A DNA stretch of 64,000 bases. It comes from Bacteroidota bacterium. Lineage in GTDB: Bacteria > Bacteroidota > Bacteroidia > Chitinophagales > Chitinophagaceae. Below the pieces are notes generated by a model. That model worked only from the letters and a program-made list of their open reading frames with translations. It was not told the origin of the DNA and did not search any database. The stretch lies in NCBI GenBank assembly GCA_023391015.1, contig JAEWBT010000047.1, positions 1 through 64,000 on the forward strand. The letters run 5' to 3'. How positions within the stretch are numbered: the stretch's first letter is position 1; each line of letters starts with the position of its first letter. Both the position numbers and the translations under genes were made by a program. Positions 57,463 to 64,000 of the stretch are shown here, one piece after another.

Positions 57463-57954
57463 CTAATTTTTTGAGGTCTTGGTTTTAGGGGCTTTTTTGG
57501 GGCGAGTGTTACCGGAAGTGTTACCCTCCGTAAAATCTTCGGAGACCGCGCCAGCGCTTGCTTTCAGGCGCAAATCCATTTCCAAAAGGGCCAGTGAGGT
57601 GCGCATGTTTTCAATGATGTCCGTGCTGGTGTAGGCGGATTGGGGAGATCGGAACATCGTATCGGTAAAGCCATAGATGAAATCCATACTGACACCGAAC
57701 AGTTTTCCTACAGCCTGGTGGTGGTGTTTGGTGAAGCCACTATTGCCGGAAGTGTAGTTGGATTGGTTGGTAGGCGATATGCCGATTGCTTCAAACCATT
57801 TCGCGTTGGTATCAATTCCGGAAATGCGTTGCTGGATGCAATAGTCTTTTACGTCCAGCATCCGTTCGTCGGTTATAAACAGGCTTATTTCCGTATTTCC
57901 GGAATTTTCCCGTTTTGCAGTGCTGCCAGCTTTTGGTCTTGTAGTTGCTGCCAT
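57463..57954 (-). CDS. Phage-type regulator-like protein, unknown
   Basis: Up to 163 residues. The middle (VKDYCIQQRISGIDTNAKWF, then SPTNQSNYTSGNSGFTKHHH) reads like the helix-turn-helix of Bacteroidota phage repressors. The tail is Lys/Thr-rich (TRPKKAPKTKTSKN). If the start is at 57954 it overlaps the preceding gene by 70 nt; the ATG at 57856-57858 (MLDVKDYC) would avoid that, so the N-terminus is uncertain. Confidence 0.6.
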   Translation of the reverse strand: MAATTRPKAGSTAKRENSGNTEISLFITDERMLDVKDYCIQQRISGIDTNAKWFEAIGISPTNQSNYTSGNSGFTKHHHQAVGKLFGVSMDFIYGFTDTMFRSPQSAYTSTDIIENMRTSLALLEMDLRLKASAGAVSEDFTEGNTSGNTRPKKAPKTKTSKN

Positions 57955-58070
57955 TCCTTATAGAGGTTTAGGTAGTCAGAGATAATGTCACCGTGCTCCA
58001 GCATATAATCCACGAGCTGTTGCTCTTTGGCTGCAATGAGGGTGTCGATGGCGCCTATTGCTTTTTCCAT
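57885..58070 (-). CDS. Small helical phage protein
   Basis: 61 residues, one long amphipathic helix (EKAIGAIDTLIAAKEQQLVD; LYKEWQQLQDQKLAALQ). No known family. The start is 2 bp after the DUF4468 stop, consistent with an operon. Confidence 0.55.
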   Translation of the reverse strand: MEKAIGAIDTLIAAKEQQLVDYMLEHGDIISDYLNLYKEWQQLQDQKLAALQNGKIPEIRK

Positions 58071-58072
58071 TT

Positions 58073-58600
58073 TTAGAAAGTGTCCGGGCTTTGGTGGAGC
58101 GCTGAGGAGAGGCTTTTCATCAGGCTATCTGTGTGCCTACGTATCTCCTCTTTGGTGTGTGCTACCTCTTGCCGGTATTTTTTATCTGCCTTTTCTGTAG
58201 GATCGCTGAGTCGAAAGGTTGCCGGAGTGCCAACGCTGGCACGGTCCGCCTTAAAGTCACCTATCCGGTAGCGATAGCGGCCATCTTGAACATCTACTGT
58301 TAGGGTGTAGGAGACATTCATATTCACTGGCCATTGCCCTTTTTTCGGCATTGCAACGATGTGATACCCTTTTAGGATGAGTTTCCCGGCGGCCTTGTCG
58401 CTGAGCTGAACCGTGCCGGTTGGGGTAGTATAGGTGGTGGCTACCCACTGGGCGGCTTTGACAAAAAGCTGGTCTGCTGTGCCGGAGGCTGTATCCACTT
58501 CCTCAAAAACAAATGATTCCGGCTTTGCGTCGCTCTGGGCGCTTACAGGCTCAAAACCGAACAAAACCACAATAGAAAGGAGGGCAAATGCTTTTTTCAT
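58073..58600 (-). CDS. Secreted DUF4468 domain protein
   Basis: 175 residues with a signal peptide (MKKAFALLSIVVLFGFEPVSAQ). The domain has ESFVFEEVDTASGTADQLFV, KAAQWVATTY, GKLILKG and DVQDGRYRYRIGDF, typical of DUF4468, a beta-rich envelope family of unknown role. It is a moron-like cargo in the repressor operon of the prophage. Confidence 0.8.
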   Translation of the reverse strand: MKKAFALLSIVVLFGFEPVSAQSDAKPESFVFEEVDTASGTADQLFVKAAQWVATTYTTPTGTVQLSDKAAGKLILKGYHIVAMPKKGQWPVNMNVSYTLTVDVQDGRYRYRIGDFKADRASVGTPATFRLSDPTEKADKKYRQEVAHTKEEIRRHTDSLMKSLSSALHQSPDTF

Positions 58601-58612
58601 AATGAGGTTGTT

Positions 58613-59470
58613 TTAGTCGTTCATGACGCGTTTGATGACAAAGAAAATTTGGGAACAGTCGTCCAGATTTATATCAAAGTCAGGGTAGGCTTTTTTATCC
58701 GGGTTGCGGCAGCAGCAGTGAAGAATTCCCTTTTCTACGTCCTGGCTTTTAATCATGGCTACCTGAATGCCATGCTGCCGGTCCACAATTATCCAATACG
58801 GGTATCGTTTCCCTTTTGCCGGTAACTCTACTTCATTGTCGCCCGCTTTAATCTTTGGCTCCTTTTTGCCTGGAACAGCCGGCTCAAAAGGGAGTTTATA
58901 TTTCCACATAGAGCGCGGATAGCTTTCGCCCGTCAGCTCCATGTCTTCCTGAATGCCTTTTATAGAACCGTCGTCCTGACAGCTTCCGGTAACGGTAAAG
59001 GAAACAAAGAGCGCTTCTGATACTCCGGCAACGATGGTGGAATGCTCCGGAAGCGTCTCGGTGTATTCCGGATCGCCCCAGCCTGCAACGTAGGCGGCGT
59101 GGGCCGCGATAGGTACATGCTTATGGTAAACGCGCCACATGCCGTCCGTGAGCGGCTCAAAACGGTTGCCGTGCTTGTTGGTACGCCAGTCACGTGCTGT
59201 ATCACTGGTTCGCGTTGCAACCTGTGCGTGATTTGTGTTTTTTTGGGTAGCATGGTGTAACGTTCCCGGCGTGAGCAAAGTGTCAGTGGTAACGTCTATT
59301 GCTGTGGCTATCAGCTCCTTTGTCTCTGGTGGTATTACAACTTGTTCAAAAACACGGTAAAGGCGCGGCCTGTTCCAGCCCAGCTTTTCTGCCACTCCTT
59401 TTATGCCAAGGGGCGAGTATTTAAGCACCTCTTTAAGCAACTGGCCTTCATGAATCGCGGGCTGGTTCAT
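58613..59470 (-). CDS. Phage repressor with HTH and S24-like peptidase region
   Basis: 285 residues: an N-terminal HTH-like part (KEVLKYSPLGIKGVAEKLGW; RLYRVFEQ) and a C-terminal LexA/S24-like part with a possible self-cleavage site AGWGD (near 129), FVSFTVTGSCQDDGSIKG, YWIIVDRQHGIQVAMIKS and a tail rich in D/P (NPDKKAYPDFDINLDD). The catalytic Ser/Lys pair cannot be assigned with certainty. It faces the operators 59496-59529 and is the likely lysogeny repressor. Confidence 0.75.
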   Translation of the reverse strand: MNQPAIHEGQLLKEVLKYSPLGIKGVAEKLGWNRPRLYRVFEQVVIPPETKELIATAIDVTTDTLLTPGTLHHATQKNTNHAQVATRTSDTARDWRTNKHGNRFEPLTDGMWRVYHKHVPIAAHAAYVAGWGDPEYTETLPEHSTIVAGVSEALFVSFTVTGSCQDDGSIKGIQEDMELTGESYPRSMWKYKLPFEPAVPGKKEPKIKAGDNEVELPAKGKRYPYWIIVDRQHGIQVAMIKSQDVEKGILHCCCRNPDKKAYPDFDINLDDCSQIFFVIKRVMND

Positions 59471-59495
59471 TTCACAAATATTTGTTAATACGACG

Positions 59496-59529
59496 TTACA
59501 CGGTGTATCGTATGCGTTACACGGTGTAA
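59496..59529. promoter_or_regulatory. Paired prophage operators
   Basis: Two 13-bp sites, TTACACGGTGTAT (59496-59508) and TTACACGGTGTAA (59517-59529, perfect palindrome), 21 bp centre to centre, between the divergent repressor and early genes. This is the arrangement of a lysis/lysogeny switch. Confidence 0.8.
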
Positions 59530-59594
59530 TATTGCATTGTAATAAAGAACGCGCATTTATACGCGCATTTGTTCGCCCAAAAGTAAAAGAAAAA

Positions 59595-59861
59595 ATGTTG
59601 AAAAAACAAAACAGCCATCAAATCCTGACTAAGGCGCGTCGCAGTGTACCGCTTACAAGTGAGATGAAAAAGGCGCTTCGTGTGCATATCAAGGCGCATA
59701 TGAGCCTTGATGATGCGGCTAAAGCGTTGGGCATTAACCGGGGCGCAACATTGGCCAAAGTGCGCAAAGACGGCACTTGCGCCTCTTCCACTTACAATAA
59801 AATTCTGGTTTTGGTAAATCCGGATTTGGCTCCAAAGGCGGAATCTGAAAAACAGGGTTAA
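59595..59861 (+). CDS. Small DNA-binding-like protein (Cro position)
   Basis: 88 residues, basic, with a predicted helix-turn-helix (MSLDDAAKALGINRGATLAK). As the first gene opposite the repressor it holds the Cro position. The ATG at 59595 follows an A-rich tract. An in-frame ATG at 59532 would lie almost on the operators. Confidence 0.65.
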   Translation: MLKKQNSHQILTKARRSVPLTSEMKKALRVHIKAHMSLDDAAKALGINRGATLAKVRKDGTCASSTYNKILVLVNPDLAPKAESEKQG

Positions 59862-59864
59862 ACC

Positions 59865-60074
59865 ATGTCCACCGAGCAATTACTAAACGATTTCAAGATG
59901 CTGGAAGCCTACCACACGGCAGCCGCTAAACTCGCTACCGGCCTGCGGAAAGAGCTGGAGAAGGGTCTTACCGGCCCGGTATCCGGCTCTTCCAAAGGGC
60001 TAACTATTTCCGGCGAACAGTTGGATGCGATGGCAGCAACGCTTCGGGCAAGCCGCTCCAAAACAAAGCATTAA
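59865..60074 (+). CDS. Small phage protein, unknown
   Basis: 69 residues, helical (LLNDFKMLEAYHTAAAKLAT), 3 bp after the previous gene. No family recognised. Confidence 0.55.
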   Translation: MSTEQLLNDFKMLEAYHTAAAKLATGLRKELEKGLTGPVSGSSKGLTISGEQLDAMAATLRASRSKTKH

Positions 60075-60148
60075 AAAAGCCGCGCTGCTACGGCAAATAG
60101 CAACACGGCAATTCTCAATAACAGGCCACAGGGCCAAAAACAAATTCT

Positions 60149-60370
60149 ATGTCAAAGGTAGCACAACCCACCATTCCGATTCTGGCGGCAGTTCAGGTCG
60201 CAGAGAATTACATCAGCCGCGTCCTGGCACCCGGCCAACTCACAGCAGCGGAAGGCCTTGTCCTTTCCATGCTGCGCCGATACGGCCACAGCGAACGCGC
60301 GCAGTTCCACGCCAATGCACTACGGAACCTCATTCACGTCAAGCGCTGCGAGCTCATCGCATTTTCCTAA
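60149..60370 (+). CDS. Small phage protein, unknown
   Basis: 73 residues (MSKVAQPTIPILAAVQVAEN; LSMLRRYGHSERAQFHANAL), helical, A-rich start context. No family recognised. The Sak4-like gene follows. Confidence 0.55.
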   Translation: MSKVAQPTIPILAAVQVAENYISRVLAPGQLTAAEGLVLSMLRRYGHSERAQFHANALRNLIHVKRCELIAFS

Positions 60371-60416
60371 TCACCGACTTCTTTTTTCATTTTTCAATAC
60401 CCCAAACAGACACGTT

Positions 60417-61409
60417 ATGTCGCTTATCAAAAAACCCCACCAGATTCAGATGCAGGCCTTCATCAAGGCTATGCTCTACGGCCAACCCGGCTCCCGCAAG
60501 TCCACCCTCGCCCTTTCCGCACCGGCTCCGCTACTGTTGGACTTTGATGGTGGTGTGAGCCGGATTGATTCCCACCATCATGTTGATACCGTCCAAATCC
60601 AATCCTGGCAAGATTGTCTGGATGTTCTTAAAGAGGATTTGAGTTCTTACAAAACGCTGGTAATTGACACTGCCGGAAAGATGCTGGATTTTATGGGCTT
60701 GTGGCTTATTCAGCGAAACCCGAAACTGGGAAAAGCCAACGGCGCGCTCACCATGCAGGGATACGGCGAACGGAAAGCAGAGTTCAATGCATTTCTCAAA
60801 CGTGTAGCCATGATGGGAAAGCACCTTGTTTTTGTGGCCCATGAAAAGGTAGAAAAGGATGGAGATCAGATAATCATCCGCCCGGAAATTGGCGGCAGTT
60901 CCGGAAGCGACTTGATTAAAGAACTGGACCTCGTTGGTTATACGCAACTGGTAGGAAACAGGAATACGGTTTCATTTGACCCGTGTGAGAAATTTTACGG
61001 AAAAAATACCTGCAAGCTACCGGCACTTATTGAAATTACCGAAACGCTGCGAATTGAAAACGATACGCACGGGAATGCTGTAAGTGTGCCTATTGCGCCC
61101 AATAATCAGCTTTCCGGAATTTTTGAAAAATACCAGAAGGGGTTGGAAAGCCGGCAAGAGATGGCGGCTGACTACGCGGATTTGCTGAACGTGATAGCAA
61201 ATACAGTTGAGGGAGTGATGGACGCGGAGACGGCAAACGAAGTTTCGGACTGGGCTCGGACGTTTGAGGGCCACATTTGGGACAGCAAGATGCAGACCGC
61301 CCTGCGTCTGAAAGAGCGGACTAAAGAGTTGGGCCTTACGTTGGATGGCGCTACCAAAAAATATGTAGCTGCAGAGCCAGCAAATCAAAAGGAGGTGGCC
61401 AATGGCTAA
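60417..61409 (+). CDS. Sak4-like RecA-fold ATPase
   Basis: 330 residues. Walker A is GQPGSRKST near 21, Walker B-like LVIDTAGKML, with LLLDFDGGVSR between them, as in phage Sak4 single-strand annealing/recombination ATPases. The C-terminal helical part is of unknown role. I start at ATG 60417 (MSLIKKPHQIQ). The stop overlaps the next start by 8 nt. Confidence 0.82.
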   Translation: MSLIKKPHQIQMQAFIKAMLYGQPGSRKSTLALSAPAPLLLDFDGGVSRIDSHHHVDTVQIQSWQDCLDVLKEDLSSYKTLVIDTAGKMLDFMGLWLIQRNPKLGKANGALTMQGYGERKAEFNAFLKRVAMMGKHLVFVAHEKVEKDGDQIIIRPEIGGSSGSDLIKELDLVGYTQLVGNRNTVSFDPCEKFYGKNTCKLPALIEITETLRIENDTHGNAVSVPIAPNNQLSGIFEKYQKGLESRQEMAADYADLLNVIANTVEGVMDAETANEVSDWARTFEGHIWDSKMQTALRLKERTKELGLTLDGATKKYVAAEPANQKEVANG

Positions 61410-61737
61410 GTTTAAAATTGTTGGCAATTGCGCCAACTGCGGGGCGCCTGACGCCATACACCATTTCGACACAATGCAATGTCCGAAAGGCGGAGAAGAA
61501 GCGCCCATTGGAAGAAGACAGCTCTGGATGAGCAGTACTTATGAGGAGGTGTTGCCACCAACACAAGAAGCGCGCGTAAGAGATGCGGCTCTTGAATTGT
61601 TGGAGGCGCTATTAGCTATTAAAGGTGCAAGCGTTGATGGCTTTAAGGGTTGGGCTGAGGGCTACGCTGATGCTATCAAAAAAGCCGAAGCCGCTATCGC
61701 TAAAGCAACCGGACGGGAGGGCCAACCCAATGGTTAA
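61402..61737 (+). CDS. Small phage protein with a two-Cys knuckle
   Basis: 111 residues. The N-terminus CANCGAP...MQCPKGG resembles half a zinc ribbon, and the rest is helical. Overlaps the genes on both sides by 8 nt (ATGGCTAA and ATGGTTAA type junctions). Function unknown. Confidence 0.6.
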   Translation: MAKFKIVGNCANCGAPDAIHHFDTMQCPKGGEEAPIGRRQLWMSSTYEEVLPPTQEARVRDAALELLEALLAIKGASVDGFKGWAEGYADAIKKAEAAIAKATGREGQPNG

Positions 61738-62425
61738 GCCAAAATATAAGTTCTATGCAACGTTGCTGGACTCCTACCAACACTATTTAAAAAGCGACAG
61801 AGAGGAGGCCTTCCAAGAGTTTATCAACAAGGTAAACCGCGTTCCTTTCACTTCCGAGGCTGCCAATCGTGGTATCGCTTTCAACGAACTTCTGGACTCC
61901 CTGCTGCAAATGGCAGGGAGTGCGGATTGCCGGAAACGGCGGGAACTGGAAGTGTATCTGGATCTGCCCGGAGAGGCCGGCATCCGGCACGGTGGCTTTG
62001 AGTTCCGGAAAAGCATCGTGGAGTATTTCCGGGAAAGGCTCACCGGCTCGGTGTGCCAGGTGTTTGTAAAAGCCACCCTCCCAACCCGCTACGGCGACGT
62101 TGAACTCTATGGATACATCGATAACCTACTGGCCGGTTCTGCCCTGGATGTGAAGACCTGCAACCGCTACGACTTCCCAAAGTTTAACCGCAACTGGCAG
62201 CACATCGTTTACCCGTACTGTCTTATACAGCAAGGGATTTCCGAAGAAGTTTCCGGGCAGTTCACCTACGAAGTAACAGACTTCAAAGACACTTACCGGG
62301 AAGAATACATCTATCAGGCAGAACGGGACCTTCCCCGGCTACAAAGCCACTGTGAGAGCCTGATTGAATTTCTGGAGCAACATCGCAGCCGGATAACTGA
62401 CCGGAAAGTATTTGCATTAGACTAA
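61730..62425 (+). CDS. PD-(D/E)XK phage exonuclease
   Basis: 231 residues. The nuclease core is GYIDNLLAGSALDVKTCNR, giving the D...D-x-K set, after an upstream Glu-containing helix and before NWQHIVYPYCLIQQ, as in RecB/Cas4-like phage exonucleases. With the Sak4-like ATPase it would make a recombination pair. Start at ATG 61730, overlapping the previous stop. Confidence 0.82.
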   Translation: MVKPKYKFYATLLDSYQHYLKSDREEAFQEFINKVNRVPFTSEAANRGIAFNELLDSLLQMAGSADCRKRRELEVYLDLPGEAGIRHGGFEFRKSIVEYFRERLTGSVCQVFVKATLPTRYGDVELYGYIDNLLAGSALDVKTCNRYDFPKFNRNWQHIVYPYCLIQQGISEEVSGQFTYEVTDFKDTYREEYIYQAERDLPRLQSHCESLIEFLEQHRSRITDRKVFALD

Positions 62426-62436
62426 GAGCACTTTTT

Positions 62437-62541
62437 CAGCGGGAGACATTGCCCTGTGCCGCCGCCTTGCGGCTGGGTAACCAACACACATAGGTCGTCT
62501 GCGAGTCTGTTCCCGCTGGCCCTTTCGCTCAAGGGTTTTTT
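62437..62541 (+). ncRNA. Candidate structured RNA with its own terminator
   Basis: CAGCGGGA (62437-62444) pairs with TCCCGCTG (62511-62518), extended by ACA/TGT. Inside lies GCCGC-CTT-GCGGC (62461-62473). A terminator follows at once (CCCTT 62520-62524 with AAGGG 62531-62535, then TTTTTT). It sits in a gene-free gap of 266 bp. Confidence 0.5.
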
Positions 62542-62591
62542 GTTGCAGGCAAGATGACCAGAGGCGCGGCTACTGCGAGAGTGTAGCAACC

Positions 62592-62663
62592 TGGGGTGTG
62601 GTGTAATGGACATGCACGGCGCAGCGCACGCAGGATCCTGTTCGAATCAGGGCGCCCCCCACA
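62592..62663 (+). tRNA. tRNA-like sequence, degenerate (tRNA-Gln-like 5' end)
   Basis: TGGGGTG/CGCCCCC acceptor (first pair mismatched), TG, D-arm GTGT-AATGGAC-ATGC, a weak anticodon stem CGGCG/CGCAG, a 2-nt variable loop and a good T-arm TCCTG-TTCGAAT-CAGGG. The loop CAGCGCA lacks U33. The start is like tRNA-Gln. It looks like a phage tRNA in decay or a tRNA mimic. Confidence 0.45.
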
Positions 62664-62691
62664 CTTTTTTCATTTCAAATCCTTTTTTAAA

Positions 62692-63042
62692 ATGGCGACA
62701 AATAATGCCACACTCGACTGCTGGTGCATCGTTGAACTCTTTGGCCATGCCCGGATTGCCGGAAAATGTACCGAGCAAAGTATCGCTGGGGCAAACATGC
62801 TCCGTGTAGATGTTCCGGAAACCGAAAAACAACCGGCGTTTACTCGCTTCTTCGGAAACGCTGCTATCTACGCCATCAATCCGGTGGACGAACAGACCGC
62901 CCGCACAGTTGCCGTAGGTCTTGACAAGCAGCCTGTACAAATCTGGGAACTGCGCTCTATGCTGGACAAGCAAAAGCAGTTGCCTTCATCCGATGAAGCC
63001 GCGACATACGGGGGCGATTTTGACCCATCCGAGGATTACTAA
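62692..63042 (+). CDS. Conserved phage protein, unknown
   Basis: 116 residues. The core LFGHARIAGKCTEQSIAGAN, then MLRVDVPETEKQPAFTRFFG and AAIYAINPVDE, is a type I have seen in Bacteroidota phages but without assigned function. Start at ATG 62692, before which lies a T-rich stretch. Confidence 0.65.
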   Translation: MATNNATLDCWCIVELFGHARIAGKCTEQSIAGANMLRVDVPETEKQPAFTRFFGNAAIYAINPVDEQTARTVAVGLDKQPVQIWELRSMLDKQKQLPSSDEAATYGGDFDPSEDY

Positions 63043-63066
63043 TCTTAATAAACTCCATTTCACAAC

Positions 63067-63993
63067 ATGGCAACCCAAAAGCATTTTTTCCTAACCGGCG
63101 ACCGGGTGCGTTGCACTGACGACGATACGGTCGGCGTAATTGAGAGCACCAATTCGCCTATTACCCGCGGCCACATCGACCTCCGGCTGGATGAGCCCAA
63201 CGCGGACGGCAATACCCTTGTTACTTGCCACCCCGACCTGCTGGTGCCGTACAATCCGGACGCAGAGCCACGTAACTACATCATCACCGCAGCGGCCATT
63301 AAGGACCAGCTCTGCAACTACTCGTTCCTCACCACCGGCGGGCTGGGTACCGGCGATGTCCACAGCGTAAAAGGAAGCGGCATTGTAAAGCCGGACATGA
63401 ACGACGCGTTCCAAGCCCTGAATGTACATCTGGCGGTTATTGACGACGTGTTTAAGCACAGCGGAATTACCCTTGACTACATCGACAAATTCCACGGCCA
63501 CGAGCTCACCTGGCTTTACGGCGTTTCCGGAATTAAGATTATCGGCGGGCAGGAAAACGAGAGCGTCGTACTGATTGGTAGTAAACAGGTAAGCGCCGCC
63601 GGTGGCCGGATTGACCTCAGCAGCCCGAAAATCCCGCTGGACGGCATGTCCTCTTACCCGTGGTACAACGAGCTGCGGGAAGCGGTGGAGAAGGTTCGTG
63701 AGGAGGTAAGCCTCTACCGGGAGGGTAAATATGACGCTGCCGATGAGGAGGAGGAAAAGCCCAAAAAGAAGGGCAGGGGTAAACAGTTGACGATTGGCGA
63801 CGCTCTGGGCGACTTTGTAGAGACACTTCAGGAGTCGGGTGCTACCCTATCGTTCCGTTCCGGAAAGGACGCAGCAGCCGGTGAGGATTCGGATGATGAC
63901 GAAACGGGCAATCCGTTTGGAGGTTCCGGAAATTCATCTTTTCCATACCCTGCCACTGGATCAGATACTGATTTTGAAAACGCCCGGGTGTAG
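63067..63993 (+). CDS. Phage protein, unknown, 308 residues
   Basis: An N-terminal small beta-barrel-like part (FFLTGDRVRCTDDDTVGVIE) could bind nucleic acid. The middle is alpha/beta, followed by an acidic/basic linker (DEEEEKPKKKGRGKQ) and a disordered acidic tail rich in D/G/S. The acidic tail recalls single-strand-binding or replication accessory proteins, but I do not recognise a family. Complete in the window. Confidence 0.6.
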   Translation: MATQKHFFLTGDRVRCTDDDTVGVIESTNSPITRGHIDLRLDEPNADGNTLVTCHPDLLVPYNPDAEPRNYIITAAAIKDQLCNYSFLTTGGLGTGDVHSVKGSGIVKPDMNDAFQALNVHLAVIDDVFKHSGITLDYIDKFHGHELTWLYGVSGIKIIGGQENESVVLIGSKQVSAAGGRIDLSSPKIPLDGMSSYPWYNELREAVEKVREEVSLYREGKYDAADEEEEKPKKKGRGKQLTIGDALGDFVETLQESGATLSFRSGKDAAAGEDSDDDETGNPFGGSGNSSFPYPATGSDTDFENARV

Positions 63994-64000
63994 CAATGAA

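Larger units (their letters stand above)
57368..64000. mobile_element. Prophage or phage-like element at tRNA-His (left part)
   Basis: Begins at the tRNA-His fragment and continues past the window. Minus-strand repressor side (57463-59470), divergent operators (59496-59529), then plus-strand early genes with a Sak4-like ATPase and an exonuclease, each overlapping by 8 nt. No integrase is in the visible part, so it is probably at the other end. Structural genes are not yet reached. Confidence 0.8.

Overview
The window is a piece of a Bacteroidota chromosome, most likely from the Chitinophagia/Cytophagia side of the phylum. The evidence is a type IX secretion C-terminal sorting domain at the left edge, a Rho factor with a very long Q/P/R-rich insert, a futalosine hydrolase (futalosine route to menaquinone), DUF4142, DUF3861, DUF72 and DUF4468 proteins, and start codons preceded by A-rich sequence rather than Shine-Dalgarno sites. 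The palindrome TTTCCGGAAA is scattered through the host DNA on both sides.

Layout. (1) 1-8654 is ordinary chromosome: T9SS cargo tail, mazG, a small GNAT, a DUF4142 lipoprotein, DUF72, fabG, rho, DUF3861 and a dienelactone hydrolase. (2) 8655-55424 is a 46.8-kb genomic island inserted in a tRNA-Pro(GGG) gene. A 46-bp direct repeat (3' half of the tRNA) bounds it, with a tyrosine recombinase just inside the left end and the intact tRNA at the right end. No relaxase or conjugation gene is visible. (3) 55425-57367 is chromosome again: tRNA-Pro 5' half, folE, a 6-pyruvoyl-tetrahydropterin synthase homologue and mqnB. (4) From 57368 a second element starts at a truncated 3' piece of tRNA-His. It looks like a prophage: S24-type repressor, paired operators, a Sak4-like ATPase, a PD-(D/E)XK exonuclease and phage hypotheticals. 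It runs past the window end.

The island is nearly all defence and repair. From the left it carries: integrase; a HipBST-like three-part toxin-antitoxin with a frameshifted kinase; a four-gene minus-strand operon (DruH-like, DruE-like, nuclease-RecQ fusion, tail-anchored coiled coil) resembling an extended Druantia type III; a type I restriction system split into hsdR and hsdM-hsdS units, with a PIN/ImmA/XRE trio between them; and, in one run with hsdM-hsdS, a von Willebrand A protein, a HARE-HTH/methylase-like/HsdS-like/histidine-kinase fusion and a receiver-domain protein. A WYL regulator gene lies at the head of this block. The palindrome TTGTGCA-N7-TGCACAA stands in front of the vWA gene, hsdR and the DruH-like gene (perfect at two, 2 mismatches at the third), so one regulator probably controls the whole block. 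The kinase-linked restriction unit with its shared operators is the best candidate for an undescribed system.

A middle section (39861-44875) holds a coiled-coil/winged-helix protein, an array of helically phased 11-bp repeats, an excisionase-like HTH protein, unknown proteins, an amber-riddled reading frame and a membrane-protein/cupin pair. The right part is an NAD/RNA-repair module. A plus-strand operon (unknown basic protein, relic of hen1, RNA ligase, HD-polynucleotide kinase) sits behind a leader with an intrinsic terminator. A convergent eight-gene minus-strand operon follows, under an NrtR-type operator: nrtR, nadV, an ADP-ribosylation/crystallin-J1-like gene, NADAR, macro-ADP-ribosylglycohydrolase, kptA, a phosphoesterase and prs. 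Together these could heal and ligate broken RNA, remove 2'-phosphates using NAD+, erase ADP-ribosylation and refill NAD+. Product names rest on motif recognition by eye; no database search was possible.
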